In this document: piece by piece, positions 26,876-36,585 of the stretch
Position numbering within the stretch: the first letter of the stretch is position 1
Layout of the letters: each line of letters starts with the position of its first letter
Assembly (NCBI RefSeq): GCF_014284255.1
Contig: NZ_JACOFV010000001.1
Coordinates: forward strand, 372,001 to 436,000
Reading direction: 5' to 3'
Source of the DNA: Cognatundibacterium jejuense
GTDB taxonomy: Bacteria > Pseudomonadota > Gammaproteobacteria > Burkholderiales > Burkholderiaceae_D
Length of the DNA stretch: 64,000 nucleotides
Made by a program: the position numbers and the translations under genes
The notes under the pieces: generated by a model
What the model was told of the DNA's origin: nothing
The model's input: only the letters and a program-made list of their open reading frames with translations
The model's database searches: none

Positions 26876-28336
26876 ATGCAATACGCTTCTACTCGCGGGC
26901 ATGCCGCAGAACAAACTTTTTCTGAAATCCTGTTAGGTGGGCTGGCGCCGGATGGTGGCTTGTATCTTCCTTGCGAGTACCCGCAGGTCAGCGCTGATGA
27001 ACTCAATACTTGGCGTAAATTGTCTTATGCCGATCTGGCTTTTGCAGTATTGAGTAAATTTGCGACCGATATTCCTGCCGTCGATTTAAAAGCAATTACT
27101 GATAAGACCTATACCTCAGTCGTGTATTGCAATGCTCGAACTGGCGAGGATGCTGCACAGATAACACCTTTGCGCGTGTTAGAGTCATCAGAGCAAAGAA
27201 GTTTGCTATTGCAGGCTTTATCAAATGGCCCAACGCTGGCATTTAAAGACATGGCGATGCAATTGTTGGGCAATTTGTTTGAATATACCTTGGCAAAAAA
27301 CAATGCTGAGTTAAATATTTTCGGTGCGACTTCCGGCGATACCGGCAGCGCCGCTGAATACGCGATGCGTGGCAAAAAAGGTATCCGCGTTTTCATGCTC
27401 TCTCCGCACAAAAAAATGAGCGCATTTCAAACAGCGCAAATGTTTAGTTTGCAAGACCCGAATATTTTTAATATCGCAGTCGAAGGCGTCTTTGACGATT
27501 GTCAGGATATGGTCAAGGCCGTCTCGAATGATTTGGGATATAAACAGCAACAAAAAATTGGCACAGTCAATTCCATCAACTGGGCTCGTGTTGTGGCGCA
27601 GGTTGTCTACTATTTCCGCGGCTATCTGAGCGCAACGACAAGTAATGACCAAAAAGTGTCATTCACTGTTCCATCCGGCAATTTTGGAAATATTTGTGCA
27701 GGCCACATCGCGCGCATGATGGGGTTGCCGATTGAAAAATTGGTCGTGGCAACCAATGAAAATGACGTGCTTGATGAATTTTTCCGCACTGGCATTTATC
27801 GCGTGCGCAAATCGGCAGAAACCTGGCATACCACCAGCCCATCGATGGATATCTCCAAAGCCTCTAATTTTGAACGTTTTGTGTTTGATTTATTGGGCGG
27901 TGACGCTGCTCGCGTCAAAGCGCTTTTCAACAAAGTGGAAACCCAAGGCGGATTTGACTTATCTGGTCAGCCGGGTAGCGACGGTGACGAATTTCAAAAA
28001 ATCGCACAATTCGGTTTTGTATCTGGAAAATCGGTCCATGCAGATCGTTTGAAAACTATCTGCGCTGTAGAAAAGAATTACAGCATCACGATTGATACAC
28101 ACACCGCAGATGGTATTAAAGTCGCGTTAGAACACACGGAACCAGGCGTGCCTATGATCGTGCTGGAAACTGCTTTGCCAGCCAAGTTCAACGAGACAAT
28201 CAAAGAAGCGCTGGGACGTGATGCTGAGCGTCCGGTGGGTTTTGAAAACATCGAATCTTTGCCGCAGCGATTTACAGTGATGTCGACAGATGTGACGAAA
28301 ATGAAGGCATTTATCGCTGAAAAAACGGGGTTGTGA
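26876..28336 (+). CDS. thrC: Threonine synthase
   Basis: 486 residues, the long bacterial form. YASTRGHAAEQTFSEILLGGLAPDGGLYLP at the start is diagnostic; the PLP lysine is in GPTLAFKDMAMQL, the phosphate-binding loop is FGATSGDTGSAAEYAM, and VPSGNFGNICAGHIARMMGLP follows. It converts O-phosphohomoserine to threonine. In many relatives thrC follows hom (homoserine dehydrogenase); here the upstream neighbour is the YdeP-type module and a repeat lies between, so thrC probably has its own promoter. Confidence 0.96.
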   Translation: MQYASTRGHAAEQTFSEILLGGLAPDGGLYLPCEYPQVSADELNTWRKLSYADLAFAVLSKFATDIPAVDLKAITDKTYTSVVYCNARTGEDAAQITPLRVLESSEQRSLLLQALSNGPTLAFKDMAMQLLGNLFEYTLAKNNAELNIFGATSGDTGSAAEYAMRGKKGIRVFMLSPHKKMSAFQTAQMFSLQDPNIFNIAVEGVFDDCQDMVKAVSNDLGYKQQQKIGTVNSINWARVVAQVVYYFRGYLSATTSNDQKVSFTVPSGNFGNICAGHIARMMGLPIEKLVVATNENDVLDEFFRTGIYRVRKSAETWHTTSPSMDISKASNFERFVFDLLGGDAARVKALFNKVETQGGFDLSGQPGSDGDEFQKIAQFGFVSGKSVHADRLKTICAVEKNYSITIDTHTADGIKVALEHTEPGVPMIVLETALPAKFNETIKEALGRDAERPVGFENIESLPQRFTVMSTDVTKMKAFIAEKTGL

Positions 28337-28363
28337 ATTTTATCCCGTGATGGTTTTGGCTTA

Positions 28364-28440
28364 CCGCGTAGGGCGGGTGCGATCCGCTCTTTTTCATGAA
28401 TGACGGCGACAATGAATTTGGCGGGTTGCGCCCATCCTAT
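28364..28440. repeat. Palindromic intergenic repeat, copy 2
   Basis: The left arm GTAGGGCGGGTGCGATCCGC and the right arm GGCGGGTTGCGCCCATCCTA are imperfect inverted copies of each other around about 30 bases, which would fold as a long hairpin. The element sits directly between thrC and the membrane protein gene. The same arms recur at 29711-29784. Confidence 0.8.
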
Positions 28441-28490
28441 AAATGTTGGGTCTGTGCTTAACTTTTTGCTTGCCTCATTCTGACAAAGCT

Positions 28491-29693
28491 ATGAACCATT
28501 TCCTTTACCCTAAAACATATCGCACACCTGTGTGGCAACGATTGCTGATTACGGGCTTTGGACTCTTCTTTTGTTTTCTCAGTGCGATGCTGCTCACAAC
28601 AGCGTTTGGTGGTGCTGAGTCGCTCATACCTTTTGGGCTGTTTTTTTTATTGCTAGGCTTGTTATTGCCAATCTTTGTGCTTAGCACGAAACTGGTTTTG
28701 TATGAGGATAAAATTGAGCAGGCTAATCTGTTTAGCAGTCGTGCACTATATCGGCATGAGATTCTAGGTTACCGGCGTCGGATAGTTAAAAATGCGACGA
28801 TGATTGATTTGCTGCCGCATCGCCCTGAACAAAAAAAGATCACGGTATCCAGACAGTATGTGGATGATGCAAAGTTCATCGAATGGCTCAACGGCCTCCG
28901 TAATCTGGATGAAATTGACGAGCTGGCAGCCGCTAAAGAAATTGAACAAGACGTCAGTCTGGGCGCTACTCCGGAAGAGCGTACTGCCAAAATAAAACGT
29001 TGGCGCCAGATGCTCAATGTAGTGACGTATGGTTATTTTGCCGTGATCATACTGCTGTTCTTTATGCCTTTGTCTAAAAGCATCCTGATCATTTGCCTGA
29101 TGGCGAGCCCTTTAATATGTATTGGTCTACTTGCGTACTCCAGGCATTTCACGATCATCGAGTTAGATAAAGCGAGTTTGTTGCGTAAGCTGAATTTGCA
29201 GCCGTTATTGATGTTTTCCTCGGTTGCTTTTTATCCTGTATTGCTAGGTATTCGCCCAGGTCTGGCGAGTTTGCCTTTGCATTGGCAAAAGCCTTTGGTG
29301 TTGGCATTGGTCTGCGGCATCTTGCTGACACTCTTGGTGATTAATTTTTCACGCGGAGCTAAAATCACGTGGGCAGGTATTTTTGCTATCCTGCCGCCAT
29401 TAGTCGTCTATGCGGGCGGTGTTTCTGTTTTGCTCAATGCTGAACTGGACCACAAAGAATCTACCAGCTATCGTTTAACTGTGATCGGTAAACATATGAC
29501 GACGGGGAAGGGTGCGGCAAATTATCTTGATGTAAGTAGCTCTGATGCGGAGTATCCCGGAGATACCTCATTCAAAGTTTCTCGTGAGTTGTATGACAGC
29601 ATGCAGCAAGGTGGCCACATTTGTGCCAAGATCCATCCCGGCGCCTTTTCTATGGCCTGGGAAAATGTGGTCCCTTGTGAAAACAATCAGTAG
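28491..29693 (+). CDS. Membrane protein with a PH-like domain, function unknown
   Basis: 400 residues. Two membrane helices at the N-terminus (LLITGFGLFFCFLSAMLLTTAFGG and IPFGLFFLLLGLLLPIFVL) are followed by a stretch typical of a bacterial PH-like domain (TKLVLYEDKIEQANLFSSRALYRHEILGYRRR) up to about residue 120, then four to five further helices and a C-terminal soluble domain of about 90 residues with a Cys-x(n)-Cys pair (GGHICAKI, NVVPCENNQ). No named family recognised. The in-frame ATG at 28443 abuts the repeat and has no ribosome site, so 28491 is preferred. Flanked on both sides by the palindromic repeat. Confidence 0.7.
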   Translation: MNHFLYPKTYRTPVWQRLLITGFGLFFCFLSAMLLTTAFGGAESLIPFGLFFLLLGLLLPIFVLSTKLVLYEDKIEQANLFSSRALYRHEILGYRRRIVKNATMIDLLPHRPEQKKITVSRQYVDDAKFIEWLNGLRNLDEIDELAAAKEIEQDVSLGATPEERTAKIKRWRQMLNVVTYGYFAVIILLFFMPLSKSILIICLMASPLICIGLLAYSRHFTIIELDKASLLRKLNLQPLLMFSSVAFYPVLLGIRPGLASLPLHWQKPLVLALVCGILLTLLVINFSRGAKITWAGIFAILPPLVVYAGGVSVLLNAELDHKESTSYRLTVIGKHMTTGKGAANYLDVSSSDAEYPGDTSFKVSRELYDSMQQGGHICAKIHPGAFSMAWENVVPCENNQ

Positions 29694-29710
29694 TGTTGTA
29701 TATGTCGGTA

Positions 29711-29784
29711 GGTAGGGTCTGGTGCAACCCGCCACGCTGGTGTAATTGCAATTGTAATCACATCGCGGGTTGCACCCGCCCTGC
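29711..29784. repeat. Palindromic intergenic repeat, copy 3
   Basis: The left arm GTAGGGTCTGGTGCAACCCG is mirrored by the right arm CGCGGGTTGCACCCGCCCTG over a 30-base spacer containing AATTGCAATTGTAAT. The right arm ends 13 bp from the stop of the convergent acyl-CoA synthetase gene, so the hairpin might also aid termination. Confidence 0.8.
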
Positions 29785-29796
29785 GAAAACGCAGAC

Positions 29797-31491
29797 TTAT
29801 GCCGTTTTGTTTTCTTCTAAATTCAGCAATTCGCGCATCATTTCCCGCATTTTAAATTTTTGCACTTTGCCAGTTATCGTCATCGGAAATTCACTGACGA
29901 AACGCAGATAACGAGGCACTTTGTAATGGGCAATCTGACCTTTGCAAAAGTCCCTTATTTCTTGCTCTGCCAATTGTTCACCCGGTCGAATGATAATCAG
30001 GGCACACAATTCTTCACCGTACTTTTGATCGGGTACGCCGATGACTTGTACGTCCTGAATTTTGGGGTGTCGGTATAAAAATTCTTCAATCTCACGTGGG
30101 TAGACGTTTTCGCCGCCACGAATCACCATGTCTTTGATACGTCCGACGATATTGACATAGCCCTCGCTATCCATTGTCGCCAGATCACCTGTATGCATCC
30201 AGCCTTCGGTATCAATGGCCTCAGCAGTTTTTTCGACATCGCCCCAATAGCCTTTCATTACGGAATATCCTAAGGTGCAAAGTTCACCCGTTTCTCCACG
30301 TGAGACTGTCTCGCCAGAATTAGGATCGACAATTTTTATTTGCAGATGCGGTTGCACCTGACCAACGGTAGAAACACGTTTTTCTAATGAGGTTTGGGTA
30401 TTGCTCTGACAACTGACCGGGCTCGTTTCTGTCATGCCATAGGCAATGGTGATTTCACTGATGTGCATGTCCTTGATGACGCGCTTCATGATTTCAATCG
30501 GGCAGGGCGATCCCGCCATGATTCCGGTACGTAAGCTGGTTAAATCAAATTCAGCAAAGCGTGGATGGTCAAGTTCAGCAATAAACATCGTCGGCACACC
30601 GTGTAAGCCAGTACATTTTTCGTTCTGTACTGCCTCAAGCACTAGCAGTGGATCGAATGAGGCATTTGGATAGACGATGCAAGCGCCGTGCGTCAGGCAC
30701 GCGAGATTGCCCAGCACCATACCAAAACAATGGTACAGCGGAACTGGAATGCACAAACGATCTGCAGCACTCAGGTGCATCGCCTCACCAACAAAAAAGC
30801 CGTTGTTAAGGATATTGCGGTGAGTGAGTGTGGCGCCTTTGGGAAAGCCCGTTGTACCGCTGGTAAATTGGATATTGATAGCATCGTTCTGATGCAGAGC
30901 TTGTTCTATGCTTGTAATACGCTGATCGTCAGCACGTCCAAGCGCCATGACATCGGAGAAGCGCAGCATACCTGCAACTTGATGTTCGCCCAGATGGATA
31001 GCGATTTTAAGCTGTGGCAATTTGGACGAGTTTAATTGTGCCGGCGGGCATTGGTTTAATTCTGGCGCGAGTTCAGAGATCATTCCAAGGTAATCGCTGC
31101 CTTTGAATTCGCACATGCTGATGAGTGCTTTGCAGCCGACTTTATTAAGCGCATATTCCAATTCTGACACCCGATACGCAGGATTAATATTGACCAGTAT
31201 TACGCCAATCTTTGCAGTAGCAATTTGGGTCAGCAACCATTGTGAATTATTGTTAGACCAAATGGCGAGGCGGTCTCCGACCTGTAACCCTAGTTCTAGC
31301 AAAGCGCTTGCGAGGCGATTTGATTCGGTTTGTAGTTCTTGGTAATTCCAGCGAATATTTTCGTGACATGAGACCAGTGCTGGCTGGTCCGGAAAGCGCG
31401 TCACCATTTCATCAAAAAACTGTCCCAGAGTTCGTTCAATCAAAGGTTGTTCAGTACTGCCTGTATCGTGACTTAAACTGATGGCTTGCAT
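29797..31491 (-). CDS. Acyl-CoA synthetase (AMP-forming)
   Basis: 564 residues of the ANL superfamily. The P-loop-like motif is [23 protein letters not shown]5 is [10 protein letters not shown]; the C-terminal lid includes [43 protein letters not shown] and the catalytic Lys near the end is in [12 protein letters not shown]. The layout is that of FadD-like medium/long-chain fatty-acyl-CoA ligases (AMP-binding family common in Burkholderiales beta-oxidation). Exact chain length is not evident. It stands alone and converges on the membrane protein gene. Confidence 0.9.
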   Translation of the reverse strand: MQAISLSHDTGSTEQPLIERTLGQFFDEMVTRFPDQPALVSCHENIRWNYQELQTESNRLASALLELGLQVGDRLAIWSNNNSQWLLTQIATAKIGVILVNINPAYRVSELEYALNKVGCKALISMCEFKGSDYLGMISELAPELNQCPPAQLNSSKLPQLKIAIHLGEHQVAGMLRFSDVMALGRADDQRITSIEQALHQNDAINIQFTSGTTGFPKGATLTHRNILNNGFFVGEAMHLSAADRLCIPVPLYHCFGMVLGNLACLTHGACIVYPNASFDPLLVLEAVQNEKCTGLHGVPTMFIAELDHPRFAEFDLTSLRTGIMAGSPCPIEIMKRVIKDMHISEITIAYGMTETSPVSCQSNTQTSLEKRVSTVGQVQPHLQIKIVDPNSGETVSRGETGELCTLGYSVMKGYWGDVEKTAEAIDTEGWMHTGDLATMDSEGYVNIVGRIKDMVIRGGENVYPREIEEFLYRHPKIQDVQVIGVPDQKYGEELCALIIIRPGEQLAEQEIRDFCKGQIAHYKVPRYLRFVSEFPMTITGKVQKFKMREMMRELLNLEENKTA

Positions 31492-31638
31492 GCAATATCC
31501 CTCTTTGGTCGTTGGATTTTTTCTCGTTTTTTTATGTGGTTTTGTTGATGTTATTCGTTTAAATATTCGTTTAATTATTCATTTAATTCTAGATCAATCT
31601 CTTCTATTGCATCGTGTTTTGGTTGTGTGGGACAAGTT

Positions 31639-32550
31639 TCATGCGAGGCTTAAACGCAGCTTCTGAAAAATTTTTTGACCGAAAACATTGATCAATAATC
31701 CGCACATCACCACAATGGCACCGATAATTTGCAGTGGTTTTAACGCTTCACCCAGAAGAATCCATGCCGCAGTTAATCCAACAACCGGTACAAGCAAAGT
31801 CAAAGGAGCTACCGTATGCGTCGGCAAAGAAGACAATAATTTCCCCCATAGGGTATATCCAATCAAGGTTGCAGCAAATGCCAGATAAACGATCGTTAGT
31901 CCGGAGGATATGCTCATGTTGATCAGGCTATGTTTTATGGCATCCATTCCTTCAAAGCAAATTGAGAGAAGAAAGAATGGAATAATTGGAATCAGGGCGC
32001 TCCATGAAACCAGACTCAGTACGGCAGTTTGACCTATTTTTTTATTGATCACGTTCCCTGTTGCCCACGACGCTGCGGCGCAAATTGTTAATCCAAACCC
32101 AGCGAGGGTGACCTGACTTACGCCGCCATTGATGCTAGCGCTGCCAAGTAAAATTAGTCCAAGGCTGGCCGTGAGCATGCCGATGAGATTACTTACCCGA
32201 AATTTTTCACCAAAAACCAAGGCTGAGAAACCGACGGTAAAAAAAGCCTGTGCTTGCAGTACTAACGATGCGAGTCCGGCTGGCATGCCAACCGCCATGG
32301 CTGAAAACAAAAATGCGAACTGCCCAAGACTGATGGTCATTGCGTAGGCAATAAAAAGGCGTAGGGGTACTTTGGGTCTGGGTATAAAAAATATCGAAGG
32401 AATAGCGACCATTGCAAATCGCAATGCGCCCAGCAAAAAAGGTGGTATGCCCTTGAGCCCGATCTTGATGACAACGAAATTCATACCCCACAAAAGAATA
32501 ACGATACTAGCTGTCAGAATGTGGCGTGGACTAAGAGTTTGTTCTGGCAT
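31639..32550 (-). CDS. EamA/DMT-family inner-membrane exporter
   Basis: 303 residues with ten predicted membrane helices in two EamA halves (LWGMNFVVIKIGLKGIPPFLLGALRF in the first, ASWATGNVINKKIGQTAVLSLVSWSALIPI in the second). The half resembles YdcZ/EamA amino-acid or metabolite exporters such as EamA (O-acetylserine/cysteine). Substrate unknown. Stands between the acyl-CoA synthetase gene (same strand, 147 bp downstream) and a 566-bp gap. Confidence 0.88.
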   Translation of the reverse strand: MPEQTLSPRHILTASIVILLWGMNFVVIKIGLKGIPPFLLGALRFAMVAIPSIFFIPRPKVPLRLFIAYAMTISLGQFAFLFSAMAVGMPAGLASLVLQAQAFFTVGFSALVFGEKFRVSNLIGMLTASLGLILLGSASINGGVSQVTLAGFGLTICAAASWATGNVINKKIGQTAVLSLVSWSALIPIIPFFLLSICFEGMDAIKHSLINMSISSGLTIVYLAFAATLIGYTLWGKLLSSLPTHTVAPLTLLVPVVGLTAAWILLGEALKPLQIIGAIVVMCGLLINVFGQKIFQKLRLSLA

Positions 32551-33116
32551 GGGGCAATTGTATGTTGATATTGATGAAAAATGCGTGTGCTTTGTTCTGA
32601 GTTGGCTTCGTTTGTGCTGTGCCGGTTACGCGTCTTTAAATTCACGTAACGTTTTGCTGTTTTTAATCATGTCATCGAACAGGGGGACATGACAGAATTG
32701 TTAGTAATTTCGTTTTCTAAGCGTACGCATGATCTGCCGTCTTTGCAAGATGTTACCCTGCTTATTGTGTCTGCCCCTGTTGAAATGCTCGTAAGAAATA
32801 GAGAATCACATTGTGTTAAACAGCTTTACTTGCGCGTTTTAGCCGACACGCCGCGCTACAGCCTCGCTGCTCTGCGTTCAAACTCACAGAAAATATTGCG
32901 CTTTTATTTAATTTAGCACTGATGCATGATATACAGGGAAGGTCGGTAATCGACATCAAATCTTATTGAAAAAACTTATCGAAATGGAGCCGTTTTGATC
33001 AAAATGCCTTGGATGGCTTTGCCTCTGAATAGGCAAAGGCAGAGGTCAAAACAATACCTCGCGATATTCTGAAATAGTCGTAATACTTGTAGTGGGTTCT
33101 TAAATTTTATTGTCCT
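32551..33116. other. 566-bp gap with one doubtful small ORF
   Basis: Promoters for the leftward EamA gene and the rightward phzF gene must lie here. Apart from a 75-codon open frame with a strong ribosome site at 32689 (listed separately), I see no tRNA, terminator-like hairpin or repeat. Confidence 0.5.
32689..32916 (+). CDS. Small hypothetical ORF with strong ribosome site
   Basis: 75 codons starting at an ATG preceded by CAGGGGGAC, an unusually strong Shine-Dalgarno match for this window. The protein (MTELLVISFSKRTHD...) has no signal peptide, membrane segment or recognisable motif. It could be a genuine small protein or an accident; only the ribosome site argues for it. Confidence 0.3.
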   Translation: MTELLVISFSKRTHDLPSLQDVTLLIVSAPVEMLVRNRESHCVKQLYLRVLADTPRYSLAALRSNSQKILRFYLI

Positions 33117-33986
33117 ATGAGATCTTATCCTTTTCGTATTTTTAATGTCTTCGCAGAGTCTACTTTTGGCGGTAACCCTTTATGTGTTTTTGAGCATGCT
33201 GATGGATTGTCGGATGCCGAAATGCAGGCCTTGGCTTTACAATTTAATTTGTCTGAAACTTGTTTTATTTTGCCATCCGATAAGGCGACTGCAAGAATGC
33301 GGATCTTTACGCCTGATACAGAAATGGCATTTGCAGGACATCCAAGCTTAGGTACGGCTCAGTTGGTGCAGGAATTGTACAAAGCCCCGGCGCACCTCAC
33401 GCTGGAATGTAAGGCTGGCATCGTGCCCTTGCAGTTACATGAAAATGTGTGGACTTTTGCAGCTCCACAAGCGCCAAAAGTTTCGGCTTGTGAGACAGAT
33501 AGTGCACAAATTGCACGTATTCTCGGGTTGGATATGAAGGATTTTTCCGGCGAGCCGCTGTGGGTCAACACTGGGTCTGATCAATTGCTTGTCCCATTGG
33601 TGGATGAGGACGCACTTTACCGTGCTAAGTTGAATAGTGCTTTGCTTGATGGTTGGCCAAAAAATAGTCTGGGTCGTAAGACCGTCTATCTTTTTACGTT
33701 TGATCAGATTCGGCGGGCAAATGCAACTCGAGTTCAAGTAAAGGCTCGTTATTTTTTTGCGCGTCCGGGTGGTGGCGTAGGTGAAGATCCTGCCACTGGA
33801 TCTGCATGTGCCAACCTCGGTGGTTGGTGGATCGCGCAAAAGCGAAATGTCCCTGCGAGTTTGCACATAAATCAGGGTGGACAAATGCAAAGACCAAGTC
33901 ACCTCTATCTGGATATACTTGAAGATATGACCATTAAAGTCGGTGGTAAGGTGCAAGAAATTGGACGTGGTGTGATCCAAATCTAG
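33117..33986 (+). CDS. PhzF-family isomerase
   Basis: 289 residues with the two-fold PhzF/DapF-like fold. The active-site-bearing pieces are RIFNVFAESTFGGNPLCVFEHADGLSD, LSETCFILPSD, FTPDTEMAFAGHPSLGTAQLV and PGGGVGEDPATGSACANLGGWW. In PhzF a Glu (E45) just after LSET-like sequence acts as acid/base; LSETCF supplies it here. The family isomerises or epimerises small ring or chain acids; there are no phenazine genes nearby, so the substrate is unknown. Confidence 0.9.
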   Translation: MRSYPFRIFNVFAESTFGGNPLCVFEHADGLSDAEMQALALQFNLSETCFILPSDKATARMRIFTPDTEMAFAGHPSLGTAQLVQELYKAPAHLTLECKAGIVPLQLHENVWTFAAPQAPKVSACETDSAQIARILGLDMKDFSGEPLWVNTGSDQLLVPLVDEDALYRAKLNSALLDGWPKNSLGRKTVYLFTFDQIRRANATRVQVKARYFFARPGGGVGEDPATGSACANLGGWWIAQKRNVPASLHINQGGQMQRPSHLYLDILEDMTIKVGGKVQEIGRGVIQI

Positions 33987-34116
33987 TAAAAACGCTTCAA
34001 AACCGCAGAAAGCACGGGAAGTGTAGGGCGAAATCCTTTAAAATAGCGGCTTCATTCAAATGCAGTTGGTGGTGCTCGCGCTAAGCGCCGGAGCCCAACC
34101 CTTCAGGATACCCCCT

Positions 34117-35232
34117 ATGAGCATGTCTAATACCCTAGAAATCGTCGCAGAATTGCGTGCTGGCCGCATGGTCATCCTGGTTGACGAAGAAGATCGCGAA
34201 AACGAAGGCGATCTGATTATGGCGGCAGAATTTGTAACACCGGAAGCCATTAACTTTATGGCAAAATTTGGCCGTGGCCTGATTTGCCTGACGTTGACAG
34301 AAGAGCGTTGCGACGAGTTGAATCTGGCAATGATGACAACCCGTAACGGCACTTCTTACGGCACTAATTTTACGGTCTCTATTGAAGCAGCTGAAGGTGT
34401 TACCACCGGTATTTCAGCGGCAGACCGTGCGCATACAGTGCAGGTTGCGGTCAGCAAAAAGTCAACTGCTAACGATATCGTTCAACCAGGCCATGTGTTC
34501 CCATTGAAGGCGCAAAAAGGTGGCGTTCTGATGCGTGCAGGGCATACTGAAGCTGGTTGTGATTTGGCGGAGTTGGCTGGTCTGACGCCTGCATCCGTGA
34601 TTTGCGAAATTATGAAGGATGATGGCACGATGGCACGTTTGCCAGACTTGCTTGAGTTCGCCAAAGAACATAACTTAAAAATTGGCACGATTGCCGATTT
34701 AATTCACTATCGTAGCCAAACCGAGAGTATCGTAGACCGCGTTGCGGAGCGCGATATGCATACCGTGCATGGCAGCTTTAAGGCAGTTGTTTATCGTGAT
34801 AAACCTAGTGGCTCTGCGCATTTGGCCTTGGTGCACGGAAACATTACGCCCGAAAAAGAAGCCTTGGTTCGCGTACATCAACCGGTATCGATCCTGGATT
34901 TGCTGGAAAGTAAGGCAACGACGCATTCATGGAACGTTGCTGCCGCAATGAAAGCGGTACAGGCAGCCGATTCAGGCGTTATCGTTTTATTGAATTGCGA
35001 AGAAACTGCGGAGCAAATGTTTGATCAGTTTAAAGCGCTGAATGCACCGGAAACACGCCCTGTTGGTCGTGCTGCAAGTATGGATTTACGCAATTACGGT
35101 ATCGGTGCGCAGATATTGAAAGACGTAGGCGTTGGTAAAATGAAACTTCTGGCAAATCCACGAAAGATGCCGTCCATGACTGGTTTTAACCTCGAGGTTG
35201 TTGGCTACCTGGATAAACCCTGCGCAGAATAA
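34117..35232 (+). CDS. ribBX: RibBX: 3,4-dihydroxy-2-butanone-4-phosphate synthase fused to a degenerate GTP cyclohydrolase II domain
   Basis: 371 residues. Residues 1-200 are a complete Rib[23 protein letters not shown] (acidic metal site), GLICLTLT, and the [13 protein letters not shown] loop. The following ~165 residues keep the RibA fold end ([33 protein letters not shown] region) but the zinc-binding motif expected as ECLTGDVFGS.RCDC reads [18 protein letters not shown], with no Cys. GTP cyclohydrolase II activity should thus be absent; this is the RibBX arrangement known in Proteobacteria, and a separate RibA must exist elsewhere. Start: ATG 34117 fits the family; the 34060 start adds an atypical leader. 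No FMN riboswitch is visible upstream. Confidence 0.88.
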   Translation: MSMSNTLEIVAELRAGRMVILVDEEDRENEGDLIMAAEFVTPEAINFMAKFGRGLICLTLTEERCDELNLAMMTTRNGTSYGTNFTVSIEAAEGVTTGISAADRAHTVQVAVSKKSTANDIVQPGHVFPLKAQKGGVLMRAGHTEAGCDLAELAGLTPASVICEIMKDDGTMARLPDLLEFAKEHNLKIGTIADLIHYRSQTESIVDRVAERDMHTVHGSFKAVVYRDKPSGSAHLALVHGNITPEKEALVRVHQPVSILDLLESKATTHSWNVAAAMKAVQAADSGVIVLLNCEETAEQMFDQFKALNAPETRPVGRAASMDLRNYGIGAQILKDVGVGKMKLLANPRKMPSMTGFNLEVVGYLDKPCAE

Positions 35233-35389
35233 AGCTTAAAGTAAGTTGTTGTGCAGTAGCAGGAATGCAGTGTGATGAATACATCGCGTGAAAAATGCTG
35301 AGAATTTTTTAAGCTTTAAAAATTTCTAGCATCAAATAATATCGAATATTTTAGAATTGACGGAGCGCCTTGGCGCAAGAGGGAATATC

Positions 35390-35887
35390 ATGACAGTTGG
35401 ACACTATGAATCAAATCTGGATGGCGCTGGCGTACGCGTCGGTATCGTACAAGCCCGTTTTAACGAAACAGTAGGTAATGGCCTGTTGTCTTCCTGCCTG
35501 GCAGAATTGGCACGTCTTGGCGTGTTGAATGAAGATATTCTGCACGTCACTGTGCCAGGTGCTCTGGAAGTTCCATTGGCACTGCAAAAAATGGCTGAAA
35601 CCAATCAGTTTGATGCGCTGATCGCTTTGGGGGCTGTAATCCGTGGTGAAACTTATCACTTTGAATTGGTCTCCAACGAATCTGGCGCTGGCATCACCCG
35701 CGTCGGCCTGGATGCAGGCATTCCGATTGCAAATGCGATATTGACTACAGAAAACGACGAGCAAGCTGAAGTCCGTATGCAAGAAAAAGGTGCAGATGCA
35801 GCTCGCGTAGCGGTTGAGATGGCGAATCTGACATTGGCTCTCGAAGAGTTAGCAGAAGCAACCGAAGACGTCGACTACGACGCCTGA
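35390..35887 (+). CDS. ribH: 6,7-dimethyl-8-ribityllumazine synthase
   Basis: 165 residues. [75 protein letters not shown] and the following [20 protein letters not shown] are the conserved RibH segments with the catalytic His (YHFE). It condenses dihydroxybutanone phosphate (from RibB) with aminoribitylamino-uracil. An AGAGGG ribosome site supports 35390. It stands between ribBX and nusB, the order usual in proteobacteria. Confidence 0.96.
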   Translation: MTVGHYESNLDGAGVRVGIVQARFNETVGNGLLSSCLAELARLGVLNEDILHVTVPGALEVPLALQKMAETNQFDALIALGAVIRGETYHFELVSNESGAGITRVGLDAGIPIANAILTTENDEQAEVRMQEKGADAARVAVEMANLTLALEELAEATEDVDYDA

Positions 35888-36020
35888 TTAGGCACAGTTG
35901 AAGGTAAGCCACGACCAGTTCAGGCTTAACTTCAAGATATTAAGAAACAAAGTGTGCCTGGGGTCATTGTATTTCAGGCCATCAACAGCACAAAAAAGCA
36001 AAATCAAGTAAGAGAAGAAT

Positions 36021-36482
36021 ATGAATAATAAAACGCAACACGCCAATCCTAGTAAAAGCCGCTCTCCGCGCCACCGTGCTCGTGAGTTTGCGCTGCAAGG
36101 CCTGTATCAATGGCTGCTCAATAATGAAGATTCCGGTGTGATTGACGCCCATATCCGTCAGGCACACGGTTTCGATAAGGCTGACCGTGAACATTTTGAC
36201 GCGCTGTTGCATGGCGCTATTAATCACTCCATCGAATTGCGTGAAGAGTTTGCGCCTCTGATTGATCGCGGTATTAAAGAGCTGTCACCGATTGAACACG
36301 CCGCTTTGTTGATCGGCACATATGAGTTAAAAAATCATATCGAGATTCCTTACCGCGTTGTAATTAATGAAGCCGTTGAATTAACCAAGTCATTTGGTGG
36401 TATCGATGGTCATAAATACGTCAATGGCGTGTTGGATAAGTTAGCTGTAAAGTTACGCCCGAATGAGGTTGCTGCAAAATAA
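36021..36482 (+). CDS. nusB: Transcription antitermination protein NusB
   Basis: 153 residues, all-helical: [23 protein letters not shown] at the N-terminus, the arginine-rich RNA-binding portion of the family, then [22 protein letters not shown] and [33 protein letters not shown]. NusB binds boxA RNA with NusE (S10) and is needed for rRNA antitermination. Good ribosome site (AAGAGAAG). Followed at once by a strong terminator, so the rib-nusB transcript ends here. Confidence 0.97.
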   Translation: MNNKTQHANPSKSRSPRHRAREFALQGLYQWLLNNEDSGVIDAHIRQAHGFDKADREHFDALLHGAINHSIELREEFAPLIDRGIKELSPIEHAALLIGTYELKNHIEIPYRVVINEAVELTKSFGGIDGHKYVNGVLDKLAVKLRPNEVAAK

Positions 36483-36505
36483 GTGCAGATGAATGAACAT
36501 AATTT

Positions 36506-36544
36506 AACCGCCTTTTTCTATATAGGAAATCAGGCGGTTTTTTT
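36506..36544 (+). terminator. Rho-independent terminator after nusB
   Basis: AACCGCCT pairs with AGGCGGTT over an 18-base loop and is followed by TTTTTT (36538-36544). It ends the ribBX-ribH-nusB transcript. Confidence 0.88.
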
Positions 36545-36585
36545 ACGACAGAATAGTTGTTGACTTACGTCTTTGGCAGGTAAAT

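Noticed and set aside
29693..29911. Plus-strand open frame after the membrane protein gene
   Set aside because: It runs through the palindromic repeat and into the opposite-strand acyl-CoA synthetase gene.
33435..33980. Minus-strand open frame of 181 codons
   Set aside because: Antisense shadow of the phzF-family gene, no coherent domain.
33987..34116. Possible FMN riboswitch ahead of ribBX
   Set aside because: None of the conserved RFN element blocks could be found; the leader is short and ordinary.
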